This document shows positions 1 to 6,966 of a stretch of DNA of 51,565 nucleotides, in pieces. The DNA comes from Sciscionella sediminilitoris (lineage in GTDB: Bacteria; Actinomycetota; Actinomycetes; Mycobacteriales; Pseudonocardiaceae): positions 1-51,565 of the forward strand of contig NZ_JALM01000048.1 in NCBI RefSeq assembly GCF_000737195.2, given 5' to 3'. Below the pieces are notes generated by a model. It had not been told where the DNA came from and did not search any database. It worked only from the letters and a program-made list of their open reading frames with translations. Positions within the stretch are counted from its first letter, which is position 1, and every line of letters begins with the position of its first letter. Position numbers and translations under genes: made by a program.

Positions 1-1
1 C

Positions 2-376
2 ATGGTCACCATGACCGAACAAGCCCTGCGCGACGGTATCGGCCAGGCCACCACCATGGACGGCAGCACCATCCCCGCCACCCAACTACGCAGAATCGCC
101 TGCGACGCGGGAATCATCCCAACAGTCCTCGGATCAGACGGCGAAGTACTGGACATGGGCTGCCGGGACCGCACCGCACCACCCAAACTCCGCCGCAGAC
201 TCATCGCCCGCGACCAAGGGTGTGCCCACCCCGACTGCGATCACCAGCCAGCACTCACCCAAGCCCACCACATTCAGCACCACGCCAACGGCGGACTCAC
301 CACCGAAGAAAACATGGTGCTCCTGTGCGCCCACCACCATTGGAGGGTTGATTTAGTAACATCTGGGTATGGGTAA
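2..376 (+). pseudogene. HNH endonuclease (DUF222-type), N-terminal part interrupted by the element; also cut by the window start
   Basis: The reading frame carries the C-terminal HNH nuclease core of the DUF222/HNH family found in many copies in actinobacteria. It includes a Cys-x4-Cys-containing segment (GCAHPDCD), then LTQAHHIQHHANGGLTTEEN and VLLCAHHH. The conserved continuation after CAHHH (T-L-I-H) is missing. Instead the frame runs from codon 341 into element DNA, adding W-R-V-D-L-V-T-S-G-Y-G before a stop that overlaps the integrase start. The missing 3' part is at 18664-18792. The N-terminal DUF222 domain lies outside the window, so the start used here is only the first in-frame codon. 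The chimeric product probably lacks nuclease activity because the last part of the HNH fold is lost. Confidence 0.88.
336..360. other. attL: left attachment junction
   Basis: The shared core ACCA is at 336-339. Host HNH sequence lies to its left and the element arm to its right. The arm ends in TTAGTAAC (353-360), the near-inverted partner of GTTGCTAA at the other end of the element. Each arm lies exactly 13 nt from the CA dinucleotide at 338-339, which is therefore the predicted crossover dinucleotide. Confidence 0.8.
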
Positions 377-1898
377 AGGCGCGAAGTCCCAGGATAGCCC
401 GGTGCTGGACGTGTATGCGCGGTTGAGTTTCGCCGAGGGCGGGGACACGATCAACGTTGATGATCAAGTCGAGTGGTGCACCGAGGAGGTACACGAGCGC
501 GGCGGCTCGGTGGGTGAGGTGTTTAAGGACAACTCGCTGTCGGCGTGGGATCCGAAGGTGGTGCGCCCGGACTGGAATCGGTTGATGACCCGTCTGGAGG
601 CTGGGGAATCCGATGGCGTGATGGTCCTGGACTTGACGCGTTTTTCCCGCAAGGTGATGGAAGGCGAACGGCTCATCGACCTCGCGGCGCGCGGTGTCCT
701 GGTGTGGTCACTCTCGGGTGTCTATGACTTGACTACCGCTGATGGGCGGCGGCATTTCCGTGAGGCCATGGTCGCTGCGGCTGGGGAGTCGGACAAGATC
801 AGCGAACGCGTCAAGCGCGGCCACCTACGCGGAGCACGACGCGGACGCCGCCCCGGTGGTCTGCGCGGCTACGGAATACCGGGAATGGCCCCCGTGCCCG
901 AGGGGTGGGAGCCCGGAGACCCCCGCGAGTGGGTCCCCGATGAACAGGTGGAAGCCGAGCGGGAAGTTATTCGTGAGTGCTACCGGCGTTTGCTGGCCGG
1001 GGAGACCGTGTCCGCAGTGGTGCAGGACTTGAACGAGCGCGGTCTACGTACCTTGAAAGGCTACCGGTGGCAGCGAACCACTTTGGTGAACACGTTGCGT
1101 CGCCCGGTGGTCGCGGGGTTGCGCGCGCACAACGGCGAGATCATTGGTGAGCAAAAAGACGTGACCCCGATTGTGTCCCGGCAGGAGTGGGAACGACTCT
1201 GCGCGATCTTCGAGGCACGACGACGGGGACGCCCGGCCGGGCGGGTGCACCTGTTGGCCGGACTGGTGCGGTGTGCCGGGTGTGGTCTACCGATGGTGGG
1301 CATGTATCGACGTGCGCTTCCCCCATACCCGGATGGCACGAAGAAATACGAGTACAGGTGTCTGCGGGTCGTGGATCGACCGGATGCCTGCGGACAGTGC
1401 TACATCGACGGCAAGATCGCCGACGAAGCCGTTGCCGATGCGACCAAGGCACGCCTTGCCGATCCGCAGCGCGCCGAACAGGTCGCCAAACGGGTCGCGC
1501 GCACCTCGAAGAAGCGGGAGAAACTGAACGCAGAAATGCAGCGGTTGAACGAGGACGCAGACAGCCTCTCGCAGAAGACCGCTAAGTGGGGCACCGAGCG
1601 GGTCGACAAGGCGATGACACCCATCCTGGCGCGGATAGACGAGATCAAGACAGAGCTGGCCGAATTGGACGACCAGAACGAGAGCGGCGGCACGGCCACC
1701 GGCGACGTTATCGCCGAGTGGGACCGTGCCGCCGAACAGGGCGACCTGGACGCCATGCGTTCCATGGTGCGCCGCGCTTTCCCGCGTCTGGCCCTGCATC
1801 CGCAGAAACAGGCCCGAGACCACTCTGTTAATCGGTTCGATTGGGACGGGAAGACTCTTCGCGCCGCCTCTTCTCCTCGCGGCGGGCGCGGGCGTTGA
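369..1898 (+). CDS. Large serine recombinase (site-specific integrase)
   Basis: Protein of 509 aa that should catalyse attP x attB integration. The N-terminal resolvase domain (about residues 12-150) carries the catalytic motif YARLS with nucleophile candidate Ser20, and later the conserved VLDLTRFSR segment and the SERVKRG end of the long helix. A recombinase domain follows (about 165-280). Next is a zinc-ribbon region with VRCAGCG and later CGQC cysteines (about 295-345). A charged coiled-coil (about 375-430) of the kind that controls synapsis in large serine integrases comes after it. Length is normal for the family. The start is ATG 30 bp from the predicted crossover, with only a weak ribosome-binding site; it overlaps the end of the chimeric host HNH frame by 8 nt. 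The 3' end overlaps the convergent gene at 1828. Confidence 0.93.
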   Translation: MGKGAKSQDSPVLDVYARLSFAEGGDTINVDDQVEWCTEEVHERGGSVGEVFKDNSLSAWDPKVVRPDWNRLMTRLEAGESDGVMVLDLTRFSRKVMEGERLIDLAARGVLVWSLSGVYDLTTADGRRHFREAMVAAAGESDKISERVKRGHLRGARRGRRPGGLRGYGIPGMAPVPEGWEPGDPREWVPDEQVEAEREVIRECYRRLLAGETVSAVVQDLNERGLRTLKGYRWQRTTLVNTLRRPVVAGLRAHNGEIIGEQKDVTPIVSRQEWERLCAIFEARRRGRPAGRVHLLAGLVRCAGCGLPMVGMYRRALPPYPDGTKKYEYRCLRVVDRPDACGQCYIDGKIADEAVADATKARLADPQRAEQVAKRVARTSKKREKLNAEMQRLNEDADSLSQKTAKWGTERVDKAMTPILARIDEIKTELAELDDQNESGGTATGDVIAEWDRAAEQGDLDAMRSMVRRAFPRLALHPQKQARDHSVNRFDWDGKTLRAASSPRGGRGR

Positions 1899-2358
1899 CA
1901 ATGATGTCGCACCATCCCTGAATCTCCTCCTCGGTCGGTGCCGGTAAGGCTTGCACCGATTCACGTATCCATTTCCGCTGCTGCTCGGTCAACGGCTGCC
2001 CCGGTACCGGATTCAACTCCATCCGGTACGTATAGCCTGGACCGTCGTCGCGCCGGGGACTGGCTGGTATCACCTCCCCTCGCGAACCACTCGGAAGCGG
2101 GGACGGTGACCGACGACTGCCCGACCGCGCTATAGTGGGCTGCGCACCGCGCGCGGGGGTCCCTGGTCGGGACCCCGACACCGCGTGCTCGGCCACATCG
2201 TCGGCCGAACCGTCCGAGTCCGTGTCAGCCGAGTCGTTCGCGTTGTCGGTGTCCAGGGTGCTTGCGTCTCCGGTGTCGTGGTAGTCATGGTTTCCTCGCT
2301 TTTCGCATCGTTTGCTGGTCTTGTGGGTGCCGGTTGGGGTGGTGCGTCTAGGGGCCAT
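1828..2358 (-). CDS. Basic hypothetical protein at the end of the transfer operon
   Basis: About 176 aa from the ATG at 2358, chosen because a GGGGGCG ribosome-binding site lies about 5 nt upstream and the start overlaps the stop of the FtsK-like gene by 11 nt. The first half is low-complexity, rich in Asp, Ser and Thr. The C-terminal third looks folded and charged (LTEQQRKWIRESVQALPAP, then a Glu/Arg-rich tail). Small proteins of this general kind are often found downstream of FtsK-like transfer genes in actinobacterial elements; I assign no function. The 3' end overlaps the convergent integrase by 71 bp, which is unusual and might let transcription of each gene interfere with the other. The frame's natural amino-acid composition argues that it is coding. 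Confidence 0.6.
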   Translation of the reverse strand: MAPRRTTPTGTHKTSKRCEKRGNHDYHDTGDASTLDTDNANDSADTDSDGSADDVAEHAVSGSRPGTPARGAQPTIARSGSRRSPSPLPSGSRGEVIPASPRRDDGPGYTYRMELNPVPGQPLTEQQRKWIRESVQALPAPTEEEIQGWCDIIVNARARREEKRRREESSRPNRTD

Positions 2359-4759
2359 CAGCGCCCCCAAGACGGTCGTTGTTTTCGGCGGGGAGGGAGG
2401 CACCGGGTGGTGGTGTCGAACCCCATTTTTGGGGGGTTTCCGGTGTTCCGCGGTTGGTGCTTCCCCGCCTCCCCGCTGGCTGTTTTGCCTGGTCAGTTTG
2501 GGGAGGATGGTGCGGGGAGGTGGCGGGGAAAACTCCCCGCTTCCCCGGTGATTCCCCGGCTTCCTCCCCGCCTTTTGCCCTGTCTGGTTGGGTGTTGGTT
2601 TCGGTGTGGTGGGCGCGGTCGGCGAGGGCTCGGGTCACGTCGGTAGCGACCACGTGCATCTGTCCGCCGTGTAGCTTGCGGGGACGCTGCCCGTGTTCGA
2701 GTAGCGCGGCGCGCAGGTCCCGCGCGGTCCATGACTCGTACTCGTCCGGGTTGTGCGCGGACAGCCGAGAGAGCACGACCTGAGTCCGTACCTGGGCCTC
2801 GCCGTCGAGCACGTGCGCGATATCGGCCAGGTGATCAACCCGCGCCGTCTCGTCCTCGTGTGCCTCGGGTGCGGTGATCAGCTCGCGGCCCGCCTCGGTG
2901 ATCAACCCGAGAGCGCGCGCAACCACCGGGGTGACGAGGTCGGTGCCGTCCTCGAACGGCACATAGAACGTCCGGACGAGTTCCCACGGGGCGTCGGTGA
3001 CCCCGACCGCGACGCAGGTGCCCCGATCGGCTTTCATGCGCAGCTCGGTAGCCCGAATACCCGCCCGATACCGCCCGGCACCGAGGAGGCCGTCGTTGGC
3101 GATGTGATCCGACACCGCGAACGCCACCCCACACGACACGTTCCGCGTGACCTCTTTCGGAATACTGTCCTTTGTGGGCGACTGCGTCGCGAGAATCAGG
3201 ATGATGCCGTACTTGCGGCCCCGCTTGATCAACCGCACCGCCAGTTCTTCGGCCTGCTTCCCATACTTGCGGTGCTGGAACAGTTCGTGACACTCATCAA
3301 TCGCGAGAATCAGCGGATGCAACCCGAGACTCTTACGGTCAGCGAGTTTGCGCGACACTTTCGGTGGCTGCCCCGGTTGTGCCGACAGGGTTTGCCCGCG
3401 TCGCTCCATCTCGTCCAGTAGTGCGGCTAGCGCGGTCACCGCGTCGGCGGCAACCTGATCGTCCATGCCCATCCTGTATTGCGATAACCGGGGTGCCAGG
3501 GGTGCGAAGTCGGGGCTTTCTCCCATCACGAACACCCGCAACTCCACCGTGGGATCAAGGCAGGCACCCAACAACAAGGTGCGCATCGCTGAGGTTTTGC
3601 CCTGTCCAGGGCGGCCACCGATCAGATAGTTGGACTCCAAAAGCGGTGCGTTGATGATCAGGCCGCGCTGAGTCAGTCCAAACGGGACACCCTCGAACAC
3701 ATCCACCGCGCCGTCCCACAACAGCGGCCAGTCGCCCGCGCCGCCGCCGAGTTTGCCTTTGTCGGCGATCCAGAGATCCAAGACGCCGTCTTCGTCGGCC
3801 TTGGTCGGCCACGTCTCCAACGACGCCCGCCCCAAATTCGCGGCCAGGGTTGATCGCCGGTCGGCGACCATGTCGGCCGTGGCACCGAGCGGCAGCCGCA
3901 CCCGGGCGAAGGTTCCGTCTCCATCCATACGCGGCGGGGTCAGGTATACGAGTTCGCCACCGTTTTTGAAGAACGCGTTCAGCGGGGCCACACCCAGATG
4001 TGCGAGTGCGCGGGAGATCATGCGTTCGTCCACCCACGAGTCCGCGTCGTCTCGGTCTGGTTGGGTCAGCCATCCCGCACCGGGTGTGCGGTCGCGTCCT
4101 TCCCAGATCGCGGCGACGGCCCAGCCGATCGGGCCGAGGATCACCAGATAGCGGGCCATGGTCGCCAGCACGGTGCCGAGGATGTCGCGGATGTCGTAGA
4201 TGGTGGCGAGCCAGGCGGGCATGTCGGCCCGGTCCACGATCTTGTTCAACAGTGCGAGAACCACGAGCAGCGTCACACCGGCAGCGGTGCTGATCACGGT
4301 GCGCCGTAGGACGATGCCGAGTTTCGCCCAGCGTGCACGGGCGTCCGCTCGAATCGTCTCCTGTGCCTCGCGGCGTGCTTCGGGATCACCGGAGAGCCGT
4401 GCGGCTCGGGCGTCGGCGCGCAGATCGGCATGCGTGACCCACGTCCAGGCTTTCCTGATCCACCGGCCGTGACCGCGCAGCAGGAACCACACCAGCCGCG
4501 CCACATCGACCGGTGCTTTTCGGAGCCGGTAGCCGAGTACCGAGCGCACGCGCGCGTATCGGTCGGACTCGCGCACTCGCCCGATGATGCGCGCCGTGCA
4601 CTCGATCGGCACCCGAGACCACCCCGCCACCCGCGCCCGCGCGACAACCTGGTCAGGTTCGTGCTGTCCGGTGACCAGTTCGCCGTCGAACACCTTCACT
4701 TCCAGCTCGGTGCCCTCGTGGCTGTTCGGGCTGTTCTGGTTGTGCTCGTGGGGGTTCAT
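2348..4759 (-). CDS. FtsK/SpoIIIE/TraB-like DNA translocase (conjugal transfer pump)
   Basis: 803 aa from the ATG at 4759, chosen for its GGGGGTGC ribosome-binding site and ATGA overlap with the upstream gene. This family moves double-stranded DNA through a membrane pore and is the single essential transfer protein in AICE-type elements. The order is a charged N-terminus, two hydrophobic segments (about 154-174 and 203-220), then the ATPase. Walker A is GGRPGQGKT (about 381-389) and Walker B is LILAIDE (about 483-489), followed by ILILATQSP typical of FtsK motors. The last ~80 residues are Gly/Pro/Ser/Arg-rich and probably disordered; I see no canonical gamma winged-helix there. It is the fifth gene of an overlapped operon. 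Membrane location and a DNA-transfer role are inferred from family and context. Confidence 0.9.
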   Translation of the reverse strand: MNPHEHNQNSPNSHEGTELEVKVFDGELVTGQHEPDQVVARARVAGWSRVPIECTARIIGRVRESDRYARVRSVLGYRLRKAPVDVARLVWFLLRGHGRWIRKAWTWVTHADLRADARAARLSGDPEARREAQETIRADARARWAKLGIVLRRTVISTAAGVTLLVVLALLNKIVDRADMPAWLATIYDIRDILGTVLATMARYLVILGPIGWAVAAIWEGRDRTPGAGWLTQPDRDDADSWVDERMISRALAHLGVAPLNAFFKNGGELVYLTPPRMDGDGTFARVRLPLGATADMVADRRSTLAANLGRASLETWPTKADEDGVLDLWIADKGKLGGGAGDWPLLWDGAVDVFEGVPFGLTQRGLIINAPLLESNYLIGGRPGQGKTSAMRTLLLGACLDPTVELRVFVMGESPDFAPLAPRLSQYRMGMDDQVAADAVTALAALLDEMERRGQTLSAQPGQPPKVSRKLADRKSLGLHPLILAIDECHELFQHRKYGKQAEELAVRLIKRGRKYGIILILATQSPTKDSIPKEVTRNVSCGVAFAVSDHIANDGLLGAGRYRAGIRATELRMKADRGTCVAVGVTDAPWELVRTFYVPFEDGTDLVTPVVARALGLITEAGRELITAPEAHEDETARVDHLADIAHVLDGEAQVRTQVVLSRLSAHNPDEYESWTARDLRAALLEHGQRPRKLHGGQMHVVATDVTRALADRAHHTETNTQPDRAKGGEEAGESPGKRGVFPATSPHHPPQTDQAKQPAGRRGSTNRGTPETPQKWGSTPPPGASLPAENNDRLGGADGP
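2389..2570. repeat. Cluster of nine TCCCCG/CGGGGA hexamers in the 3' end of the FtsK-like gene
   Basis: Hexamers begin at 2389, 2462, 2470, 2513, 2524, 2534, 2542, 2553 and 2565, in both orientations. The copies at 2523-2529 and 2534-2540 form a 7-bp inverted repeat, GCGGGGA-AAAC-TCCCCGC. The cluster lies in the region encoding the disordered tail of the DNA-pump protein. In Streptomyces plasmids the clt transfer locus, bound by TraB at short repeats, lies near traB. The analogy is inference, and codon use in a Gly/Pro/Ser-rich tail could contribute. Confidence 0.5.
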
Positions 4760-5409
4760 GAACGCACCCCCTTCGCAGTGGTGGTGGCGCGCTCCCGCAG
4801 CTCGGCGGCCAGCCGTGAGGACAGACCGCGCGAGCATCCGGTCACTTCCCGCACCCAGGCCGGGGTCACTTCGACTTCCGGTGTCCAGGCGGCTTCGGCG
4901 ACGGCGAGGTAGTCGGCGAAGCTACGTCGCGAACGCCTGCCGTTCACGACCGGCACGGCGTTCACCGCCTCGACCACCCGTGGTTCTTCGCTGGTGGCGG
5001 CTTCGGTGAGCTTGTCGCGCAACACCGTGACCGCTTCGGCGGCGACGAACACCACCAGCGGTGGGACCGAGTGCAGCACCACCCGCGCCGCACTCCCGGA
5101 CGCATAGGCGGCCCAGGTGTTCATGACATACGTCGCGGCGAGCGTGAACCACTTCGCCACCCGAACCCAGCCGCCCATCCCGATCCGATAGCGCGCGGTG
5201 GTCTGCTCAGCACGCAGCACGGCCAGCAGCACCAGCGACACCATCGGATCGAGCAGCCACGCCGCGAACCAACCCAGCGACCACAGTGCAGCACCGTTCG
5301 CGGCGAACTGCTGCACGTTGGTCATCGTGAACGCCAAACCGAGCCCAATACCTGCCCAGCACAGCCGATCCACTTGCCGCCGAACCTGCTCCACACGCTC
5401 GCTGCTCAT
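4756..5409 (-). CDS. DUF2637-like membrane protein with C-terminal HTH-like segment
   Basis: 217 aa. The N-terminal two-thirds contains about four hydrophobic segments and matches the DUF2637 pattern from memory: CWAGIGLGLAFTMTNVQQFA, then AAWLLDPMVSLVLLAVLRAE. Proteins of this family usually sit beside FtsK-like transfer genes in actinobacterial mobile elements and are suspected to help form or localise the transfer pore. The C-terminal part (about residues 165-210) is soluble and contains PAWVREVTGCSRGLSSRLAA, which resembles a winged helix and may touch DNA. ATGA overlaps on both sides imply translational coupling with the genes at 5406 and 2348. Confidence 0.75.
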   Translation of the reverse strand: MSSERVEQVRRQVDRLCWAGIGLGLAFTMTNVQQFAANGAALWSLGWFAAWLLDPMVSLVLLAVLRAEQTTARYRIGMGGWVRVAKWFTLAATYVMNTWAAYASGSAARVVLHSVPPLVVFVAAEAVTVLRDKLTEAATSEEPRVVEAVNAVPVVNGRRSRRSFADYLAVAEAAWTPEVEVTPAWVREVTGCSRGLSSRLAAELRERATTTAKGVRS

Positions 5410-5753
5410 CGGCGACCACCACCCCGACGACCACGGGAGCCAGACGCGCCGTCGACAGTGGTCACGGTCAACGCCCGCGCCAACACCAACCCCGCCAACA
5501 GGTCAGGAATACCCAGCGCGCCAACCAAGAGATAGGTGTTCGCCGAGTACGCGATCAACACCCACTGGACCCCGCCGAACACGGCCCCGGCAAGCGCGAC
5601 CCGGCCCGACAAGGTGGCCAGCTTCGCGCTCTCCCGCGCCGCCGTAGCGATCCGTTTCGCGCGGCGGACACTGGAGCGCCACACCAACACCACCACGACC
5701 AGCACACCGAGCCCGACCAGGATCTCCAGCGGAGACAGACTGATCACCATCAC
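5406..5753 (-). CDS. Small membrane protein of the transfer operon
   Basis: 115 aa with a hydrophobic N-terminal helix (ILVGLGVLVVVVLVW), a basic and Ala-rich amphipathic stretch, two further hydrophobic segments (about 50-90), and a basic Arg/Gly tail. I recognise no domain. It overlaps the genes on both sides by 4 nt, so it is almost certainly co-translated with the DUF2637-like protein and the DNA pump. A role as a small pore or membrane-anchor partner (similar in position to Spd proteins of Streptomyces plasmids) is inference from location only. Confidence 0.65.
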   Translation of the reverse strand: MMVISLSPLEILVGLGVLVVVVLVWRSSVRRAKRIATAARESAKLATLSGRVALAGAVFGGVQWVLIAYSANTYLLVGALGIPDLLAGLVLARALTVTTVDGASGSRGRRGGGRR

Positions 5754-6097
5754 CGATCACCGCCCCACTGCTCCGCGCGGCGTGCCCGCCAGATCGGATA
5801 CAGGTCCCGCCGATCCTCATCCGGCAACGCACCGAACACACCCACCTGGTAGGGGCCTGACCAGCGCAATTCCAGCTCAAGACAGGCCGTCTGGAACTGG
5901 CATCCCGAACACACCCGCTCGGCAAGGTTCCGATCAGTCACCGCCTCGCCGGTCAACACGGGCGGCTCGGGCTCGGTCATCGCGACCATGCACGCACCCT
6001 CAGCCCCCACCACCTCAGCGAGCTTGTCCGTTTCCACCTCCGCGAACCGGTCCAACCGATCCGCGATACTGCGCAACCTGTCCTGGTGCTCCATCAT
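5750..6097 (-). CDS. WhiB-family iron-sulfur regulator
   Basis: 115 aa from the ATG at 6097, which overlaps the upstream stop (ATGA). Four cysteines are spaced C-x26-C-x2-C-x5-C (GACMVAM, then VCSGCQFQTACLE), the WhiB ligand pattern for a [4Fe-4S] cluster. GVFGAL follows, a variant of the G-[VI]-W-G-G turn in which Trp is replaced by Phe. A basic segment, RRDLYPIWRARR, follows at the C-terminus. WhiB-like proteins normally bind a sigma factor and respond to redox or nitric oxide. Here it is the second gene of the transfer operon, so it may tie transfer or excision to host state. That link is inference; the family call rests on the cysteine pattern. Confidence 0.82.
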   Translation of the reverse strand: MMEHQDRLRSIADRLDRFAEVETDKLAEVVGAEGACMVAMTEPEPPVLTGEAVTDRNLAERVCSGCQFQTACLELELRWSGPYQVGVFGALPDEDRRDLYPIWRARRAEQWGGDR

Positions 6098-6285
6098 CGA
6101 CCACCCCCACTCAGCACGCGGGTGATCTCGTGAGCGGGGATGACCAGGCGCGAACGCCGTCGCACAGTTCGAATGGAACCGCATCGCACCGCGTGGCACG
6201 TGGTGTTGATATCGATCCCGAGCAGCCATGCGGCTTGGCGAATCGTGTAAGTCCGAGAACTTGAAGAAGACATAGGAGTGCCCAT
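6094..6285 (-). CDS. Xis-like small helix-turn-helix protein
   Basis: 63 aa, first gene of the leftward operon. It contains TYTIRQAAWLLGIDINT followed by a basic segment (VRRRSRLVIPAHEI), the shape of the MerR/excisionase-like HTH_17 proteins that act as recombination directionality factors or regulators in integrative elements. The start at 6285 is supported by AAAGGAA about 9 nt upstream. It ends in an ATGA overlap with the WhiB-like gene. Large serine integrases need a directionality factor for excision, and this is the best candidate in the element. A regulator of the transfer operon is equally possible. Confidence 0.68.
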   Translation of the reverse strand: MGTPMSSSSSRTYTIRQAAWLLGIDINTTCHAVRCGSIRTVRRRSRLVIPAHEITRVLSGGGR

Positions 6286-6297
6286 GGAAGAATTCCT

Positions 6298-6340
6298 TTG
6301 AACAAGAAGAGCTTATTTCAAGACTATAATGTTTATTTCA
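6298..6340. promoter_or_regulatory. Divergent promoter/operator region with tandem TTATTTCA
   Basis: The 166-bp gap between the leftward transfer operon and the rightward XRE gene is AT-rich by comparison with the surroundings. TTATTTCA occurs at 6313-6320 and 6333-6340, exactly 20 bp apart (two helical turns). A related CATTTCAAG lies at 6398-6406. TATAAT (6325-6330) lies between the first two copies and is a -10 candidate; TTGAAC at 6298-6303 is too far away (21 bp) to be a standard -35. The arrangement suggests repressor sites over a promoter, with the XRE protein next door as the likely ligand. Confidence 0.45.
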
Positions 6341-6451
6341 GCGCTAATTGCGCGAGAGGTGTCCCGTGTGGCGCAAAACGCGGCCCTATTGGCGACACAT
6401 TTCAAGCATTTCCCGCTAATCTCGGCGCGTAGGCGGAGCACGGAGGGATGC

Positions 6452-6835
6452 GTGTCGGAAGACTGGGCGGCGGTCGCGCGGGCCATAAGAGCGCGCGTTG
6501 ACGAGCTGGGGTGGCGGCAGCGCGAGCTCGCCGAGCGCTCCCGCGTCTCGCAGGCGACGGTGCGCGAGATCCAGCACCACACGGTTGAGCGTCACCGCAG
6601 CGACCGGACCCTGGAGTCGCTGTCGGCTGCTCTCGGGTGGCATCCGCGGCACTTGCTTGCCGTGCTGCGCAACGAGAATCCTCCGGCCGTTGACGATCCG
6701 GGCACCGATGAGGCAACGACGCTCTCGGCGAGGTTGGATGCGATGCAGATCCAGCTCGACCAGGTTGTCGAACGGCTCGACAGCCTCCAGTCCGACGTTT
6801 CGACTGTGGTCAAACGCGTGAGGGCCGATGACTAG
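6452..6835 (+). CDS. XRE-family HTH regulator
   Basis: 127 aa from the GTG at 6452, chosen for GGAGGG about 4-5 nt upstream; the longer upstream frame has no comparable site. An XRE helix-turn-helix occupies roughly residues 8-70 (WRQRELAERSRVSQATVREI is the HTH core). The C-terminus (about 85-125) is a predicted coiled coil with heptad-like Leu/Val spacing (MQIQLDQVVERLDSLQSDV), so the protein is probably dimeric. It is transcribed away from the transfer operon and is the natural candidate repressor of the tandem sites at 6313 and 6333, in the way KorSA/Pra-type regulators control AICE transfer. The functional link is inference. Confidence 0.85.
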   Translation: MSEDWAAVARAIRARVDELGWRQRELAERSRVSQATVREIQHHTVERHRSDRTLESLSAALGWHPRHLLAVLRNENPPAVDDPGTDEATTLSARLDAMQIQLDQVVERLDSLQSDVSTVVKRVRADD

Positions 6836-6853
6836 CGGCGCGGCCCGGCCGGT

Positions 6854-6915
6854 TCGGTTGACGTTTTCCATGCCATTGATTCAACCGAGAATCTTCGGCG
6901 GTTCCGATGCGGAAC
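6854..6915. promoter_or_regulatory. Two inverted repeats upstream of the HTH-Nudix gene A
   Basis: TCGGTTGA (6854-6861) and TCAACCGA (6881-6888) are perfect 8-bp inverted arms separated by 19 nt. GTTCCG-ATG-CGGAAC is a perfect 15-bp palindrome at 6901-6915. Both lie in the 131-bp gap before gene A. They look like operator sites, possibly autoregulatory. I found no copy upstream of the paralogue at 12763. Confidence 0.45.
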
Positions 6916-6966
6916 TAGTGCGGATCAGCGCGGAAATCGGGGTTGGCTTGGAAACCGGCGGCGCTC

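Noticed and set aside
1287-1964. 225-aa minus-strand frame inside the integrase gene
   Set aside because: Entirely antisense to a well-supported integrase, with no recognisable domain.
2185-2646. 153-aa plus-strand frame opposite the FtsK-like gene
   Set aside because: Val/Gly/Cys-rich composition of an antisense frame; no ribosome-binding site; the minus strand has strong motif support.
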